From: Gallionella capsiferriformans ES-2 | GTDB taxonomy: Bacteria; Pseudomonadota; Gammaproteobacteria; Burkholderiales; Gallionellaceae | Length of the DNA stretch: 64,000 nucleotides | NCBI RefSeq assembly: GCF_000145255.1 | Contig: NC_014394.1 | Span: 1,860,001 to 1,924,000, forward strand | Direction of reading: 5' to 3' | Shown here: positions 9,439 to 18,254 of the stretch, piece after piece | Layout of the letters: the number at the start of each line of letters is the position of its first letter | Position numbering within the stretch: position 1 is the stretch's first letter | The notes under the pieces: model-generated | Database searches by the model: none | Seen by the model: the letters and a program-made list of their open reading frames with translations, nothing else | Told to the model about the DNA's origin: nothing | Made by a program: the position numbers and the translations under genes

Positions 9439-11133
9439 ATGAAAAACTGGTGGCAAACCCTAGACATTGGAAGCAAACTAAACATCCCGATTCAGGTGCT
9501 GCTGCTCCTTGCGCTGTCGTTCGCCCATATCTGGATTATGGCGCACATCAAGGAAGAAATTCTCGATGGCGCCGAGCGGCGGGCGACCGTTTCCGCCGAT
9601 GGCATCATCAACGGCATGAACATGATGATGTTGAATGGCACGATTTCTGATCCGAATCAGCGCCTGCTGTTCATCAACAAGATGAGCGATACGGAAAACG
9701 TCAAAGAAGTCCGTATTATCAGAACCCGTCAGGTACAAGACCAGTTCGGTTATGGACTACCTGAAGAGCAGGTGCGCGACGAGATGGACAAGCGCGTGAT
9801 CAGCTCCAAAAAAACGGACTTCCTGCTCAATGAAGACCCAATCGCCCCTACCCTGCGTACCGTCGTACCCTTTATCGCCAGCAGCAATTTTCGCGGCACC
9901 AATTGCCTCACTTGCCATAAGGTAGAAGCGGGTTCCGTCAACGGTGCGGCCAGTATCACCATCGACATGACGGATGACTTCAAGGCCATCCGGCGCACGC
10001 AAGGCATGCTGTGGCTCGGTCAAATCCTGCTGCAACTGCTACTGTTTTTTGCCACCAGCCGGCTGATCAGCCACGTCATCAAACCAATCTTGCAACTGCA
10101 ATCCTCGATGGAAAGCATGCAGCGCTGTGGCAGCATGGCGAGTTTTGTTCCTCTCCCCTTGGATGAGCGCAATCAGGACGAAATCGGAAAACTCGCCCGT
10201 ACCTTCAACCAGATGTCGGAGTCGCTGTATAACTCCGAAAAGTCGATGAGGCTGGCGAGCTCCATCTATCAATCGAATGCGGATGCCATCGTCGTAACCG
10301 ATGAGAATAATCTGATCGTGGATGTGAATCCCGCCTTCACTCGGATCACCGGCTATACACTGGATGAAGTGCGCGGAAAAAACCCGCGACTGATGCAGTC
10401 CGGTCAGCACGATATCCAGTTTTACCGCAAGATGTGGCGTGCGATTATCGACCAGGGACACTGGCAAGGTGAAATCTGGGATAAGCGCAGGGATGGCGGA
10501 CTCTACGCAAAATCGGTCAATATCATCGCGCTGCGCCATCAGGACGGCAGCATCTATCGTTTTGTCGCGCAATTCTCTGACATCACTGAAAAGAAACAGA
10601 AGGATGAGCTGATACACTGGCAGGCCAATTATGACCCGCTGACTAACCTGCCAAATCGCCGCTTGTTTCAGGATCGCTTGAATCAAGCCATTAAACTTGC
10701 GCATCGCACCGAATTGCCGCTCGCGCTGTTTTTCATCGATCTGGATTATTTCAAGGAAATCAACGATACCTTAGGGCATGCTAACGGCGATGTATTGCTG
10801 ATGGAGGTTGCGCGCCGCATCAGTAGTTGCGTGCGCGAAGCGGACACCGTGGCCCGACTCGGCGGCGACGAATTTACCGTTATTCTTCCTGAGCTTAGCG
10901 ATGCCACCCAGATCTTGCGTGTCGCCAAAAACATCGTCGATAAATTGTCGCAACCCTTCTTCTTTGTCAACGATGAGACTGGCTACCATGTGTCGGCGAG
11001 CATCGGCATCGCAAATTATCCGCAGGATGCCATGGACACGAAGGGCCTGATTAAATGTGCGGACAAAGCCATGTACGCAGCCAAGTCGGAAGGACGCAAC
11101 CGCTTTGTCTATTTCTCGAACTCAGGACAATAG
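9439..11133 (+). CDS. membrane diguanylate cyclase with periplasmic heme-c sensor, HAMP and PAS
   Basis: Predicted to make cyclic di-GMP. Order over 564 residues: N-terminal TM helix (about 15-34); a periplasmic domain with a c-type heme motif CLTCH (156-160); a second TM (about 190-210); HAMP (about 210-265); PAS (about 272-388); and GGDEF (about 395-560). The active site is intact (RLGGDEF, 475-479), and an RxxD inhibitory site lies five residues upstream (READ, 466-469), so product feedback is likely. No EAL domain is present. The heme suggests redox or gas sensing, an inference. It lies 78 bases ahead of an HDOD gene on the same strand. Confidence 0.92.
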   Translation: MKNWWQTLDIGSKLNIPIQVLLLLALSFAHIWIMAHIKEEILDGAERRATVSADGIINGMNMMMLNGTISDPNQRLLFINKMSDTENVKEVRIIRTRQVQDQFGYGLPEEQVRDEMDKRVISSKKTDFLLNEDPIAPTLRTVVPFIASSNFRGTNCLTCHKVEAGSVNGAASITIDMTDDFKAIRRTQGMLWLGQILLQLLLFFATSRLISHVIKPILQLQSSMESMQRCGSMASFVPLPLDERNQDEIGKLARTFNQMSESLYNSEKSMRLASSIYQSNADAIVVTDENNLIVDVNPAFTRITGYTLDEVRGKNPRLMQSGQHDIQFYRKMWRAIIDQGHWQGEIWDKRRDGGLYAKSVNIIALRHQDGSIYRFVAQFSDITEKKQKDELIHWQANYDPLTNLPNRRLFQDRLNQAIKLAHRTELPLALFFIDLDYFKEINDTLGHANGDVLLMEVARRISSCVREADTVARLGGDEFTVILPELSDATQILRVAKNIVDKLSQPFFFVNDETGYHVSASIGIANYPQDAMDTKGLIKCADKAMYAAKSEGRNRFVYFSNSGQ

Positions 11134-11211
11134 CTTGCCTCTTTATACGTATTTCCGTAAAACGGGCTTGGCGGCTTCTTTCCGCCGCCCTGCCCGCCAG
11201 ACACTCAACCC

Positions 11212-12087
11212 ATGACAAAAATCTCTACAGAGCTTACGCTACGACTGTCCGCTGCGGTGGAGAGCATGCCTGTATTTCCGAAAAGCGTGCAGCGTATTCT
11301 GGAACTCTCCCGCGACATCAATTGCCGCCCTAAAGAGCTGGTCATGGTGATCGAGCAAGATCCTGTGATGACGATGAAATTACTGAGGGTGATCAATTCA
11401 GCCTGTTACGGTCTACCCAAGCAGGTTACCTCGGTCAGCCAGTCCATGGTGTATCTTGGCCTCAACACGCTAAAAAACATGGCACTCTCGTTTGCCGCCA
11501 TGGGCGCACTGCCCCCGCAGGGCAATCTGGGCTTCGACATTCAGGGCTATCTGGATCACTCGCTGTCAACGGCGATTCTGGCGCGCACCTTGTGTCAAAA
11601 ATACAGCGATGACGATACCGACCCTGCCGACTGTTACATCGCCGGTCTGCTGCACGATTTCGGCAAAGTGGTTTTTGCCCAGTTTATGCAGGCGGAATTT
11701 ACCGCCGCATTAACGCTTGCCGCGCACACAAATATCTCATTGCACGCCGCCGAGCGGCAAATCATCGGCACGGATCACACCGTCCTCGGGGGCATGCTGG
11801 TCGAAAAATGGCGTTTCCCTGCAGCGCTCACCAACACGATACGCACTCACCATGACGACGCGGCGCCGGACAACACCGTGCAAAGTTGCCTGTTCGTCGC
11901 CAATCAGATCAGCAAACAACTGGCTCTGGGCAATGCAGGCAACCTGATCGTTGAAGCGTTGCCGCCGGCGCTGTGCGAGCGCTTCAACGGTTCATTACAG
12001 GACATCATCGCAGACTTAGGCGATATATCACGCCTGACAAGTGAAGCACAGATCATTGCACAGGCCGCACGGGAGAGCCGAACATGA
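11212..12087 (+). CDS. HDOD-domain signalling protein
   Basis: A 291-residue HDOD-domain protein, a non-catalytic relative of HD phosphohydrolases found in bacterial signalling. It shows the family start of paired helices (SMPVFPKSVQRILELS), the central INSACYGLPKQVTSVSQSM stretch, and GLLHDFGKVVFAQF. HDOD proteins often act with GGDEF or chemotaxis proteins, which fits the upstream cyclase. The stop overlaps the next start by four bases (ATGA), so it is translated together with the metallo-hydrolase. Confidence 0.88.
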   Translation: MTKISTELTLRLSAAVESMPVFPKSVQRILELSRDINCRPKELVMVIEQDPVMTMKLLRVINSACYGLPKQVTSVSQSMVYLGLNTLKNMALSFAAMGALPPQGNLGFDIQGYLDHSLSTAILARTLCQKYSDDDTDPADCYIAGLLHDFGKVVFAQFMQAEFTAALTLAAHTNISLHAAERQIIGTDHTVLGGMLVEKWRFPAALTNTIRTHHDDAAPDNTVQSCLFVANQISKQLALGNAGNLIVEALPPALCERFNGSLQDIIADLGDISRLTSEAQIIAQAARESRT

Positions 12088-12971
12088 AAATTAAATTCTG
12101 GGGCGTACGCGGCTCTATCGCCTCCCCGGGCCCTGCGACCGTCAAATACGGTGGCAACACCACCTGTATCGAAATCCGCAGCGACGACAATCAGCTGATC
12201 ATACTCGACGGCGGAACCGGCATTTTTCCGCTGGCGCAATCGCTACTCAAAAATTTGCCGGTCACCGCCCATATTTTCAATACACACAGCCACTGGGATC
12301 ACATTCAGGGCCTGCCCTTTTTCATTCCCATCTTCATCCCCGGCAACACGATCAAACTTTACGGTGCGCGCGATCCCGTTACGGGTGACGGTCCGGAACG
12401 CATTATCAACGTACAGCTGCAATACAGTTTTTTTCCGGTACGCGAGGCTGAAATTCAATCGAGATTTGAATATGTCAGCTTGATGCCGAATACACCATTG
12501 ACCCTGGGCGACGCCACCATTACGCCCACCCTGCTCAATCATCCGGTGATCAATCTGGGCTACCGCATCGACTGCAATGGCAAATCGATATTTTTTACCG
12601 GCGACCATGAAGCCCATTTCAACATCTATGACCTGGAAGATGAGGGCTATGCAGAATATCAGGCACTGATCGATGAACAGTGCCTCGCCATCGTAAATGC
12701 TGTACGCGGCGTCGATGTGCTGATTGCTGACTGCTCATACACGCCCGAGGAGCACCGGGCCAAAATAGGATGGGGGCACGGCACCTTCGACAGCAGCATT
12801 AAACTGGCTCTGAATGCCGGCGCCAAGGTCCTTTATTGCACTCACCACGAACCGACCCGCAGCGACGATGAACTCGAACGCGTCTTTGCAGAAGCACTCG
12901 AACGCAACGCCGGCATCTTGGGGCAACTAGAGGTCAGGCTGGCACGCGAAGGGCAGGAAATCGAGGTCTGA
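12084..12971 (+). CDS. MBL-fold metallo-hydrolase (class II phosphodiesterase-like)
   Basis: A 295-residue metallo-beta-lactamase-fold hydrolase. The metal-binding motif is THSHWDH (His68, His70, Asp72, His73), with further ligands in FFTGDHEAH and YCTHHEP. The opening MKIKFWGVRGSIASPG is typical of MBL proteins next to sensor/GGDEF genes, some of which are proposed cyclic nucleotide phosphodiesterases; the substrate here is not known. It overlaps the HDOD gene by four bases and faces a DMT transporter convergently. Confidence 0.86.
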   Translation: MKIKFWGVRGSIASPGPATVKYGGNTTCIEIRSDDNQLIILDGGTGIFPLAQSLLKNLPVTAHIFNTHSHWDHIQGLPFFIPIFIPGNTIKLYGARDPVTGDGPERIINVQLQYSFFPVREAEIQSRFEYVSLMPNTPLTLGDATITPTLLNHPVINLGYRIDCNGKSIFFTGDHEAHFNIYDLEDEGYAEYQALIDEQCLAIVNAVRGVDVLIADCSYTPEEHRAKIGWGHGTFDSSIKLALNAGAKVLYCTHHEPTRSDDELERVFAEALERNAGILGQLEVRLAREGQEIEV

Positions 12972-13000
12972 AGCCGTGGCTCGCACTGCATTCAAAGGGC

Positions 13001-13894
13001 TCAGGCTTTAACTTCAGGTTCGACATACAGCTTCCCTGACAGCAAACTGGCCGACACGATCAGCGCAGCCCCCAGCCAGTCGCGCAACCCCATCGCTTCA
13101 TTCGCCAGAAAATAGGAAGCCACGGCGGCGATCACCAGTTCGAACAAAAACAGCAGCATCGCCCGATTGGCCGGCATGTGCGTCACACCATACTGCACCG
13201 CAAAGCTGACCGAACACAAGGCGATGCTGATCAATCCGAGTATCAGCCAGCTCTCACCCCCGATCCCCTGCGCCGGGAGTCCGCCCTGCCACACGAGCAG
13301 CGGCGCGGTGAGCATCGCCGTACCCAGCCAGATGCTAAAGGTTTTCGTTTCGACACTCAGGCAGGTTGCACGACGCGATACGACGTTGGACAACGCAAAA
13401 CTAATTCCGGCTGACAGTCCCAGCCACTCCGAGACGTTTTGCGGATAAGGAATGCCTAACGCCGGTTCCCACAACATAATGAACGCGCCGCTCATCGACA
13501 GCGCGATCACCAGATAGCCGTAGCGATTTAAACGTTCGCCCAGCAACCAGAAGGAAAACAGGATCGTCCACACCGGCGCCAGATAGAACAGCAGCAATAC
13601 GCGCATCACTTCGCCGTGCAACATCGCCAGGACGTAGCCAAAATTGGCCCAGCCGGCACTCAGCAGCAACCCCAGCGCCCACCAGCCCGCAGTTGAAAAT
13701 TCGCGCCACACGCGCGGCAGCATGAATGCGCCTAACCCCATCGCCAGCGTATAAGTGATCAGCGTGCCTAACGGCCCCGAGATCCCGGCATCCTGCAATA
13801 CGCGGTAAGGATACCAGATCAGCCCCCAGACGAGTGCCCCTGAGAGAATTCCAAAAGCAGGTAGTAAATTGTTTTTATTGTAATTAAAAGCCAT
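13001..13894 (-). CDS. DMT-superfamily (EamA) transporter
   Basis: An inner-membrane transporter of the drug/metabolite family with about ten hydrophobic helices and an internal EamA duplication: GALVWGLIWYPYRVL in the first half, and GLSAGISFALSNVVSRRA starting the second. The substrate is unknown. The start used here (MAFNYNKNNLL) gives a normal N-terminus; an ATG 13 codons upstream at 13933 is also open, and neither has a strong ribosome binding site. It is convergent with the MBL gene. Confidence 0.87.
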   Translation of the reverse strand: MAFNYNKNNLLPAFGILSGALVWGLIWYPYRVLQDAGISGPLGTLITYTLAMGLGAFMLPRVWREFSTAGWWALGLLLSAGWANFGYVLAMLHGEVMRVLLLFYLAPVWTILFSFWLLGERLNRYGYLVIALSMSGAFIMLWEPALGIPYPQNVSEWLGLSAGISFALSNVVSRRATCLSVETKTFSIWLGTAMLTAPLLVWQGGLPAQGIGGESWLILGLISIALCSVSFAVQYGVTHMPANRAMLLFLFELVIAAVASYFLANEAMGLRDWLGAALIVSASLLSGKLYVEPEVKA

Positions 13895-14228
13895 TATTGT
13901 CGCCAGACGTCCAGAAATTTTCAGTGCCGGCATCAGCCCTGCGTGCGGATAAACTCACTCTTATCTCACACCCTACCCCGTTTAATAGTACACGCATGAA
14001 AGAATTATTAACCTCTTAGCTTTCAACACCGGAGATTAACACTCAATGCCAGCACGTTACCATCCCGTTTCCGGACAGCGAAAGATCAGCTTCCTTTAAA
14101 AAATTGAAAACCGGAATGCGGCCCTTCGGGAATAGCAATCGAGACATTGCCGTCGTTCATGACCTGCCTCTTTCTGTCATCCAATTCAAGAAGGGTAGTC
14201 GAACCTGTACAGTCGTTCGACTGATCTG
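13895..14228. other. non-coding gap with one possible 24-aa minus-strand ORF
   Basis: No recognisable gene. On the minus strand, 14086-14160 encodes a 24-residue peptide (MNDGNVSIAIPEG...) preceded by a purine-rich GAGGCAGG stretch, placed after the ABC permease gene. It may be a tiny gene, a remnant, or chance. No strong terminator hairpin was seen. Confidence 0.3.
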
Positions 14229-15086
14229 CTAGCCGCTGAAAATTTTCCTCCCAATTGAACACGCCAATCTTGCTACTCGCGATGACGTGTAATTTCCAAC
14301 TAGCTGGCGTCGGAGCCGGAAGCTGATGCCATCAACCAGGGTGATCATCAACAGCATCGCGATAATAACGCTGGCAGCCTGATGCATCTGAAACAGTGAA
14401 AGATGATATTTCAGCATCTGCCCTAACCCACCTGCACCGACTACCCCCAGAATGGCTGCGGCACGAATATTGTTCTCCCAGCGATACAGCGTGTAGGACA
14501 TCAATTGCGGCAGGATTTGCGGTAGCGATGCATAAAAGAATGCAGCCATCGGAGAGGCGCCGTTAATGCGCAGAGTAGCCTCAGGCGCATCAGGCAAATT
14601 CTCAAGCGCATCAGCGAACAGTCGGCCCAGCACCCCGGTCGTGTGCAATGCCAGCGCCAGCGTGCCTGCGAAGGGTCCCAGTCCTGCAGCAATCAGCACG
14701 ATGACAGCCCAAACCAGTTCGGGAATCGAGCGCAATATATTGAGCGCAAGACGAATGAGCGAGCGTGCTGTTGCGCCGAATCTTGCGCTGGCAGGCAAAG
14801 CCAATGTGATACCGAATATAAATGCGATGACTGTCCCCAATGTCGACATGGACAGCGTTTCCAGCATGCCCTCAGCGACCCTGATCAGGAACGGCGCCGC
14901 TAACTCAGGCGGTACAAAGCCGTTTAAAAACTCCATGCAAGAACGCAATGCATCGGCGCTGAAAAGCTCCCCCCATTTGATAGTCAGCGAATAAAAGCTG
15001 ACACCGACCAATGCCAGCAAACCAATCAGCAATACACCGGTGGCAGGTTCGATAACAGGCGGAGCGGGAATTCGAGGAGACTTCAT
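14229..15086 (-). CDS. PhnE-type ABC transporter permease (second permease)
   Basis: Inner-membrane permease of the phosphonate/phosphite/selenate importer group. The 285-residue protein has about six hydrophobic helices. It carries the EAA-like loop ENLPDAPEATLRINGASPMAAFF and the family pattern LPQILPQLMSYTLYRWENNIRAAAILGVVGAGGLGQ. It begins one base after the stop of the other permease gene and is the last gene of the binding protein-ATPase-permease-permease operon. The ligand is discussed under the binding protein. Confidence 0.9.
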   Translation of the reverse strand: MKSPRIPAPPVIEPATGVLLIGLLALVGVSFYSLTIKWGELFSADALRSCMEFLNGFVPPELAAPFLIRVAEGMLETLSMSTLGTVIAFIFGITLALPASARFGATARSLIRLALNILRSIPELVWAVIVLIAAGLGPFAGTLALALHTTGVLGRLFADALENLPDAPEATLRINGASPMAAFFYASLPQILPQLMSYTLYRWENNIRAAAILGVVGAGGLGQMLKYHLSLFQMHQAASVIIAMLLMITLVDGISFRLRRQLVGNYTSSRVARLACSIGRKIFSG

Positions 15087-15087
15087 A

Positions 15088-15924
15088 TCATCCCAGTCGC
15101 TTACGTAAGAAAGTGCTGACCAGATCAGCGCAAGCCACCAGCAGCACGAAGATGATCAGCATGGTGGACACTTCACTCCCGGCCAGCATTTTCATCGATT
15201 CATCCATGCGTTGACCGATTCCACCTGCACCGACAAACCCCATTACTACCGAGCCACGAATCGCACATTCCCAGCGGAAGGTGGTGTAGGACACTAACTC
15301 TGATGCCGATGCCGGCAAGGCGCCATAAATCAATGAAGCCAGCCGACTGCCACCATTCTTCAGAAGCGACTGGGTCGCATGTGCTTCTGAAGATTCAAGT
15401 ATCTCAGCGTAAACTTTACCAAGCATGCCGCTGTATGTCAGTGAAATGGCCAATACCCCGGCAGTCGGCCCAAGACCTACGATACGTACCAGAAGCAATG
15501 CCCAAACCAGTTCCGGTACGCTGCGCAGCAACACCAACAACCAGCGCGCAGCTTGCCTGACTATGGCGCCGGACAGACGCATCCGCCCGGTTTCCAAAAG
15601 TGAGACCGACATTGATTCCGTTGCCAGCAGGGTCAGCGGGATTGCGCCGAGCAGCCCCAAAGTCAGCCCGGCAGTGGCAATAGCGATGGTCTGCCAGGTT
15701 GCCTCCAGGATCAGCAACAGGAATTCCCTGGAATGTGCGGGAGGGAAAAATCCGGAAAGAAAGCCCCAGGTCGCCTGCAGACTTTGTGCATCCAGCAATA
15801 TCCACGGCTTGAACTCGCTTGCAACCAGCATGGGCCACAACAGTATCAAGGCAACAAGGGTCGCCGCGATACGGCCTCGCCAGGCAGGGTCCGGGTGATG
15901 TGCGGCTTTAACGAGCATGCTCAT
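15088..15924 (-). CDS. PhnE-type ABC transporter permease (first permease)
   Basis: A 278-residue inner-membrane permease, partner of the downstream permease. It has six or so hydrophobic segments. The cytoplasmic coupling loop is EILESSEAHATQSLLKNGG, and ELVSYTTFRWECAIRGSVVMGFVGAGGIGQ (residues about 205-235) is the PhnE signature. It overlaps the ATPase gene by four bases, consistent with coupled translation. A heterodimeric permease pair is common in this importer group. Confidence 0.9.
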   Translation of the reverse strand: MSMLVKAAHHPDPAWRGRIAATLVALILLWPMLVASEFKPWILLDAQSLQATWGFLSGFFPPAHSREFLLLILEATWQTIAIATAGLTLGLLGAIPLTLLATESMSVSLLETGRMRLSGAIVRQAARWLLVLLRSVPELVWALLLVRIVGLGPTAGVLAISLTYSGMLGKVYAEILESSEAHATQSLLKNGGSRLASLIYGALPASASELVSYTTFRWECAIRGSVVMGFVGAGGIGQRMDESMKMLAGSEVSTMLIIFVLLVACADLVSTFLRKRLG

Positions 15925-16742
15925 AGCTGGTCAGCAGGGTACATGAATGCGCGCTGGCGCCTGCGAACATCACGCTGCTCATCCTGCACGGCATGGCGGT
16001 AAAGCTCGGTAATCATCGCTTCCGTCACTTTTGCCCGAGGCGCATCAAATACGATACGACCATCGCGCAGGCCGACAATGCGCGGAAAACAACTGAGTGC
16101 CAGCTCAACCTGATGCAGGCTGCATATCAGCGTGGCATTGCGACTTGCCGCCTCCTGTTGCAGGGTAGTCAAAGTTTGCTGTGCCAGCATGGGATCGAGT
16201 GCGGACAGCGGCTCATCCACCAGAAAGGCATCTGCTTTCGAGACCAGCAGGCGCGCCATCCCGCAACGCTGACGTTCGCCTCCCGACAGACGATCCACTC
16301 GCGCATACAACTTGTCCTGGAGATTGAATCGCGCCAGCGCGTCATACGCTGCATCAGGATTGCTTGGCCTGATCAGCGATGCGATCGCTTGCCATATATT
16401 CCACTGCGGCAGACATCCCGCCAGAACAGTGGTCACCACGCGTTGCCTCGGCGGCAATGGAGGAGTCTGCGGAGCGAGGAACAGACGTGCGCGCAGTGCA
16501 TGCCGCTCGGCATGGCTCAGCTTCCAGGGCGACACCCCAAAAACGGACAGTTCACCGGAGGCTTGCGGATGAGCACAAGCCAGGGTGTGCAGCAGGGTCG
16601 TTTTGCCAGCGCCGGATGGACCGATCAAGGCCAGTTGCTCACCCTGTTTGATCGACACACTGACTTCATTCAGGGCATTGCATGAATCCCCACGCTCAGC
16701 CGAAGCATGGCGCACACTGATGCCGCGTAATACGAACGACAT
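15921..16742 (-). CDS. PhnC-type ABC transporter ATPase
   Basis: The ATP-binding subunit of the importer, 273 residues, cytoplasmic. Walker A is GPSGAGKTT, the ABC signature LSGGERQR, Walker B AFLVDEPLSALDP, and the switch His is in SLHQVELAL. It resembles PhnC most closely. The start lies two bases after the stop of the binding-protein gene, and the end overlaps the permease. No C-P lyase genes accompany it, so phosphonate breakdown is not indicated. Confidence 0.92.
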   Translation of the reverse strand: MSFVLRGISVRHASAERGDSCNALNEVSVSIKQGEQLALIGPSGAGKTTLLHTLACAHPQASGELSVFGVSPWKLSHAERHALRARLFLAPQTPPLPPRQRVVTTVLAGCLPQWNIWQAIASLIRPSNPDAAYDALARFNLQDKLYARVDRLSGGERQRCGMARLLVSKADAFLVDEPLSALDPMLAQQTLTTLQQEAASRNATLICSLHQVELALSCFPRIVGLRDGRIVFDAPRAKVTEAMITELYRHAVQDEQRDVRRRQRAFMYPADQL

Positions 16743-16744
16743 GC

Positions 16745-17623
16745 TTACTTCAGCATACCTGCGCTTCTTGCTGCACTTTCAATCGCACTGTAATTTGCCG
16801 CCTTGGTCGGAATAAAGCGGGCAGTGCGTTGCAAATCGAGAATTTCCTTGTCGGCAGGATTGTTTTTGTCCAGCGCGAGGAATGCCTTAGTTAACTTCTC
16901 GCGCAATGCCGGTGCCATGTCGGCGCGTACACTCCAGTTGTAATCGTAAAAACCCGGAGTGGTGTAGAGCACATGAACAACATTGGCATCCACCTTGCCT
17001 TGCAACAACAACTTCTCCCATACGGAGATATTCAGCGCGCCCGCATCCACCTTGCCACCGGCAACAGCAGCGACCGTCGCATCATGCGCGCCGGAAAAAG
17101 CGATGCGCTTCATGTCCGTTTCCGGATTAATTTTGGCTGCAAGCAAAAAGGAGCGGGGCATCAGATGACCGGATGTGGAAGATTCCGAGCCGAAAGTAAA
17201 TGTCTTGCCCTTCAGGTCAGACAGCTTTGTAATCTCATTACGCGTCGTGATGAAAACGGACTTGAATTTTTCGTCTTCCTCACGTTGCACCAGCGGGATC
17301 ACCTGGTTGTTACTGCGCACTTTGGCCTGCACAAAAGTAAACCCCCCAAACCAGACCATATCCAGTTTGTTGTTGACCAGACCTTCAACGGATGCCGCGT
17401 AATCGGTGACAGGGTTGAATTCCACCTTCATTCCCAGCTTCTTCTCAAGGTACTCGCCCAGCGGCTTGAACTTGCGCTGCAATTCAGTCGGCGATTCATC
17501 CGGAATTGCCGACACGCGCAATACCTGTTCCGCAAAGGACGGGGTGGCCGACAACAGTACTATTGAGGCGAACACAGTTGCAATGAGTGATTTGATAGAT
17601 TTTGAAGATATAGAACAAGTCAT
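16745..17623 (-). CDS. PhnD-like periplasmic binding protein, putative selenate/selenite importer
   Basis: Periplasmic ligand-binding protein, 292 residues, with a signal peptide ending near PSFAEQ (about residue 32). The mature part begins LRVSAIPDESPTELQRKFKPL. It has WFGGFTFVQAKVR, FGSESSTSGHLMPRSFLL and FSGAHDATVAAVAGGKVDAGALN, which are conserved in the PhnD branch annotated as putative selenate ABC transporters, a prediction based on co-occurrence with selenium genes. That fits selD and selU about 11 kb away. Ligand specificity is not proven; phosphite or phosphonate remain possible. First gene of its operon. Confidence 0.85.
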   Translation of the reverse strand: MTCSISSKSIKSLIATVFASIVLLSATPSFAEQVLRVSAIPDESPTELQRKFKPLGEYLEKKLGMKVEFNPVTDYAASVEGLVNNKLDMVWFGGFTFVQAKVRSNNQVIPLVQREEDEKFKSVFITTRNEITKLSDLKGKTFTFGSESSTSGHLMPRSFLLAAKINPETDMKRIAFSGAHDATVAAVAGGKVDAGALNISVWEKLLLQGKVDANVVHVLYTTPGFYDYNWSVRADMAPALREKLTKAFLALDKNNPADKEILDLQRTARFIPTKAANYSAIESAARSAGMLK

Positions 17624-18185
17624 GGTTACCCTTTATAAATAGTGGGCGCGGTCATGAAATGCAGGGGAACGGCAGAAATGATGATACTCCGCCCATTTTT
17701 CATGGACGAAAAAAGCTCGGATATGCCGGCTATGCAAGCGCAAAGACTGGCGCTCGTACCCCATAGGATCTGCAGACCTGCACACTGGCAGCGCGTTGAT
17801 ACGGTACATTCCATCGTTCCCAAATAATGTCAGCTTCACGCAGGCCGTCTGACCCGATTCACTTAAAAATGAAACGGCGTTACGGCGAGCCAACAAAAAC
17901 AGGTACGACAGCGGGGCGCATTCTATCAGATGCGGCGGTGTCAGACGCCATGACGTATGACCGATCTCATTTTACCAGCAGGCGAATGCACCTTGTTACT
18001 GGTCACGGACGCCAGCTTTATTGCTGGATATTTTACGCGTCGACAGGCTGCAACAGACACCTTGCAGATGACCAGTTCCGATAATACACAGCCCGTAAGC
18101 GGGCATTGGTGATTTTTTCGGGTTAATTATTCAGCCTGCCGGATTGCTGACTGTCGCGACGGGCTGTTGCCGAGACAATGCAGAC
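17624..18185. other. 562-bp gap between the ABC operon and the cassette array
   Basis: No gene is recognised. The minus strand close to the ABC operon start should hold that operon's promoter. Several short ORFs occur on both strands. One plus-strand ORF, 17957-18112, would encode 51 residues with a hydrophobic first half but lacks a ribosome binding site. The segment could contain a decayed cassette or simply flank the array. Confidence 0.4.
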
Positions 18186-18252
18186 GGTCAACGTAGAGCT
18201 AACCGGCGCGCGCTGCTTTTGTGCGCGTCCGTGTTGAACGGCGGGTTATGCC
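18186..18252 (-). other. attC site A, last of the array
   Basis: Read on the minus strand, it starts GGCATAAC two bases after the stop of the cassette gene and ends CCGGTTAGCTCTACGTTGACC. The middle holds GC-rich complementary arms (GGACGCGC / GCGCGCC). The last core GTTGACC deviates slightly from GTTRRRY, as may occur at the chromosome junction. Confidence 0.75.
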
Positions 18253-18254
18253 TG

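Noticed and set aside
10039-10704. 221-aa minus-strand ORF inside the GGDEF gene
   Set aside because: Antisense shadow of a gene with clear domains; no ribosome binding site or motif.
14229-17623. Phosphonate utilisation operon
   Set aside because: Only transport genes are present, with no C-P lyase or phosphonatase, and the binding protein looks closer to the predicted selenate branch.
17633-17896. 87-aa minus-strand ORF before the ABC operon
   Set aside because: No ribosome binding site or recognisable features; it overlaps the expected promoter region.
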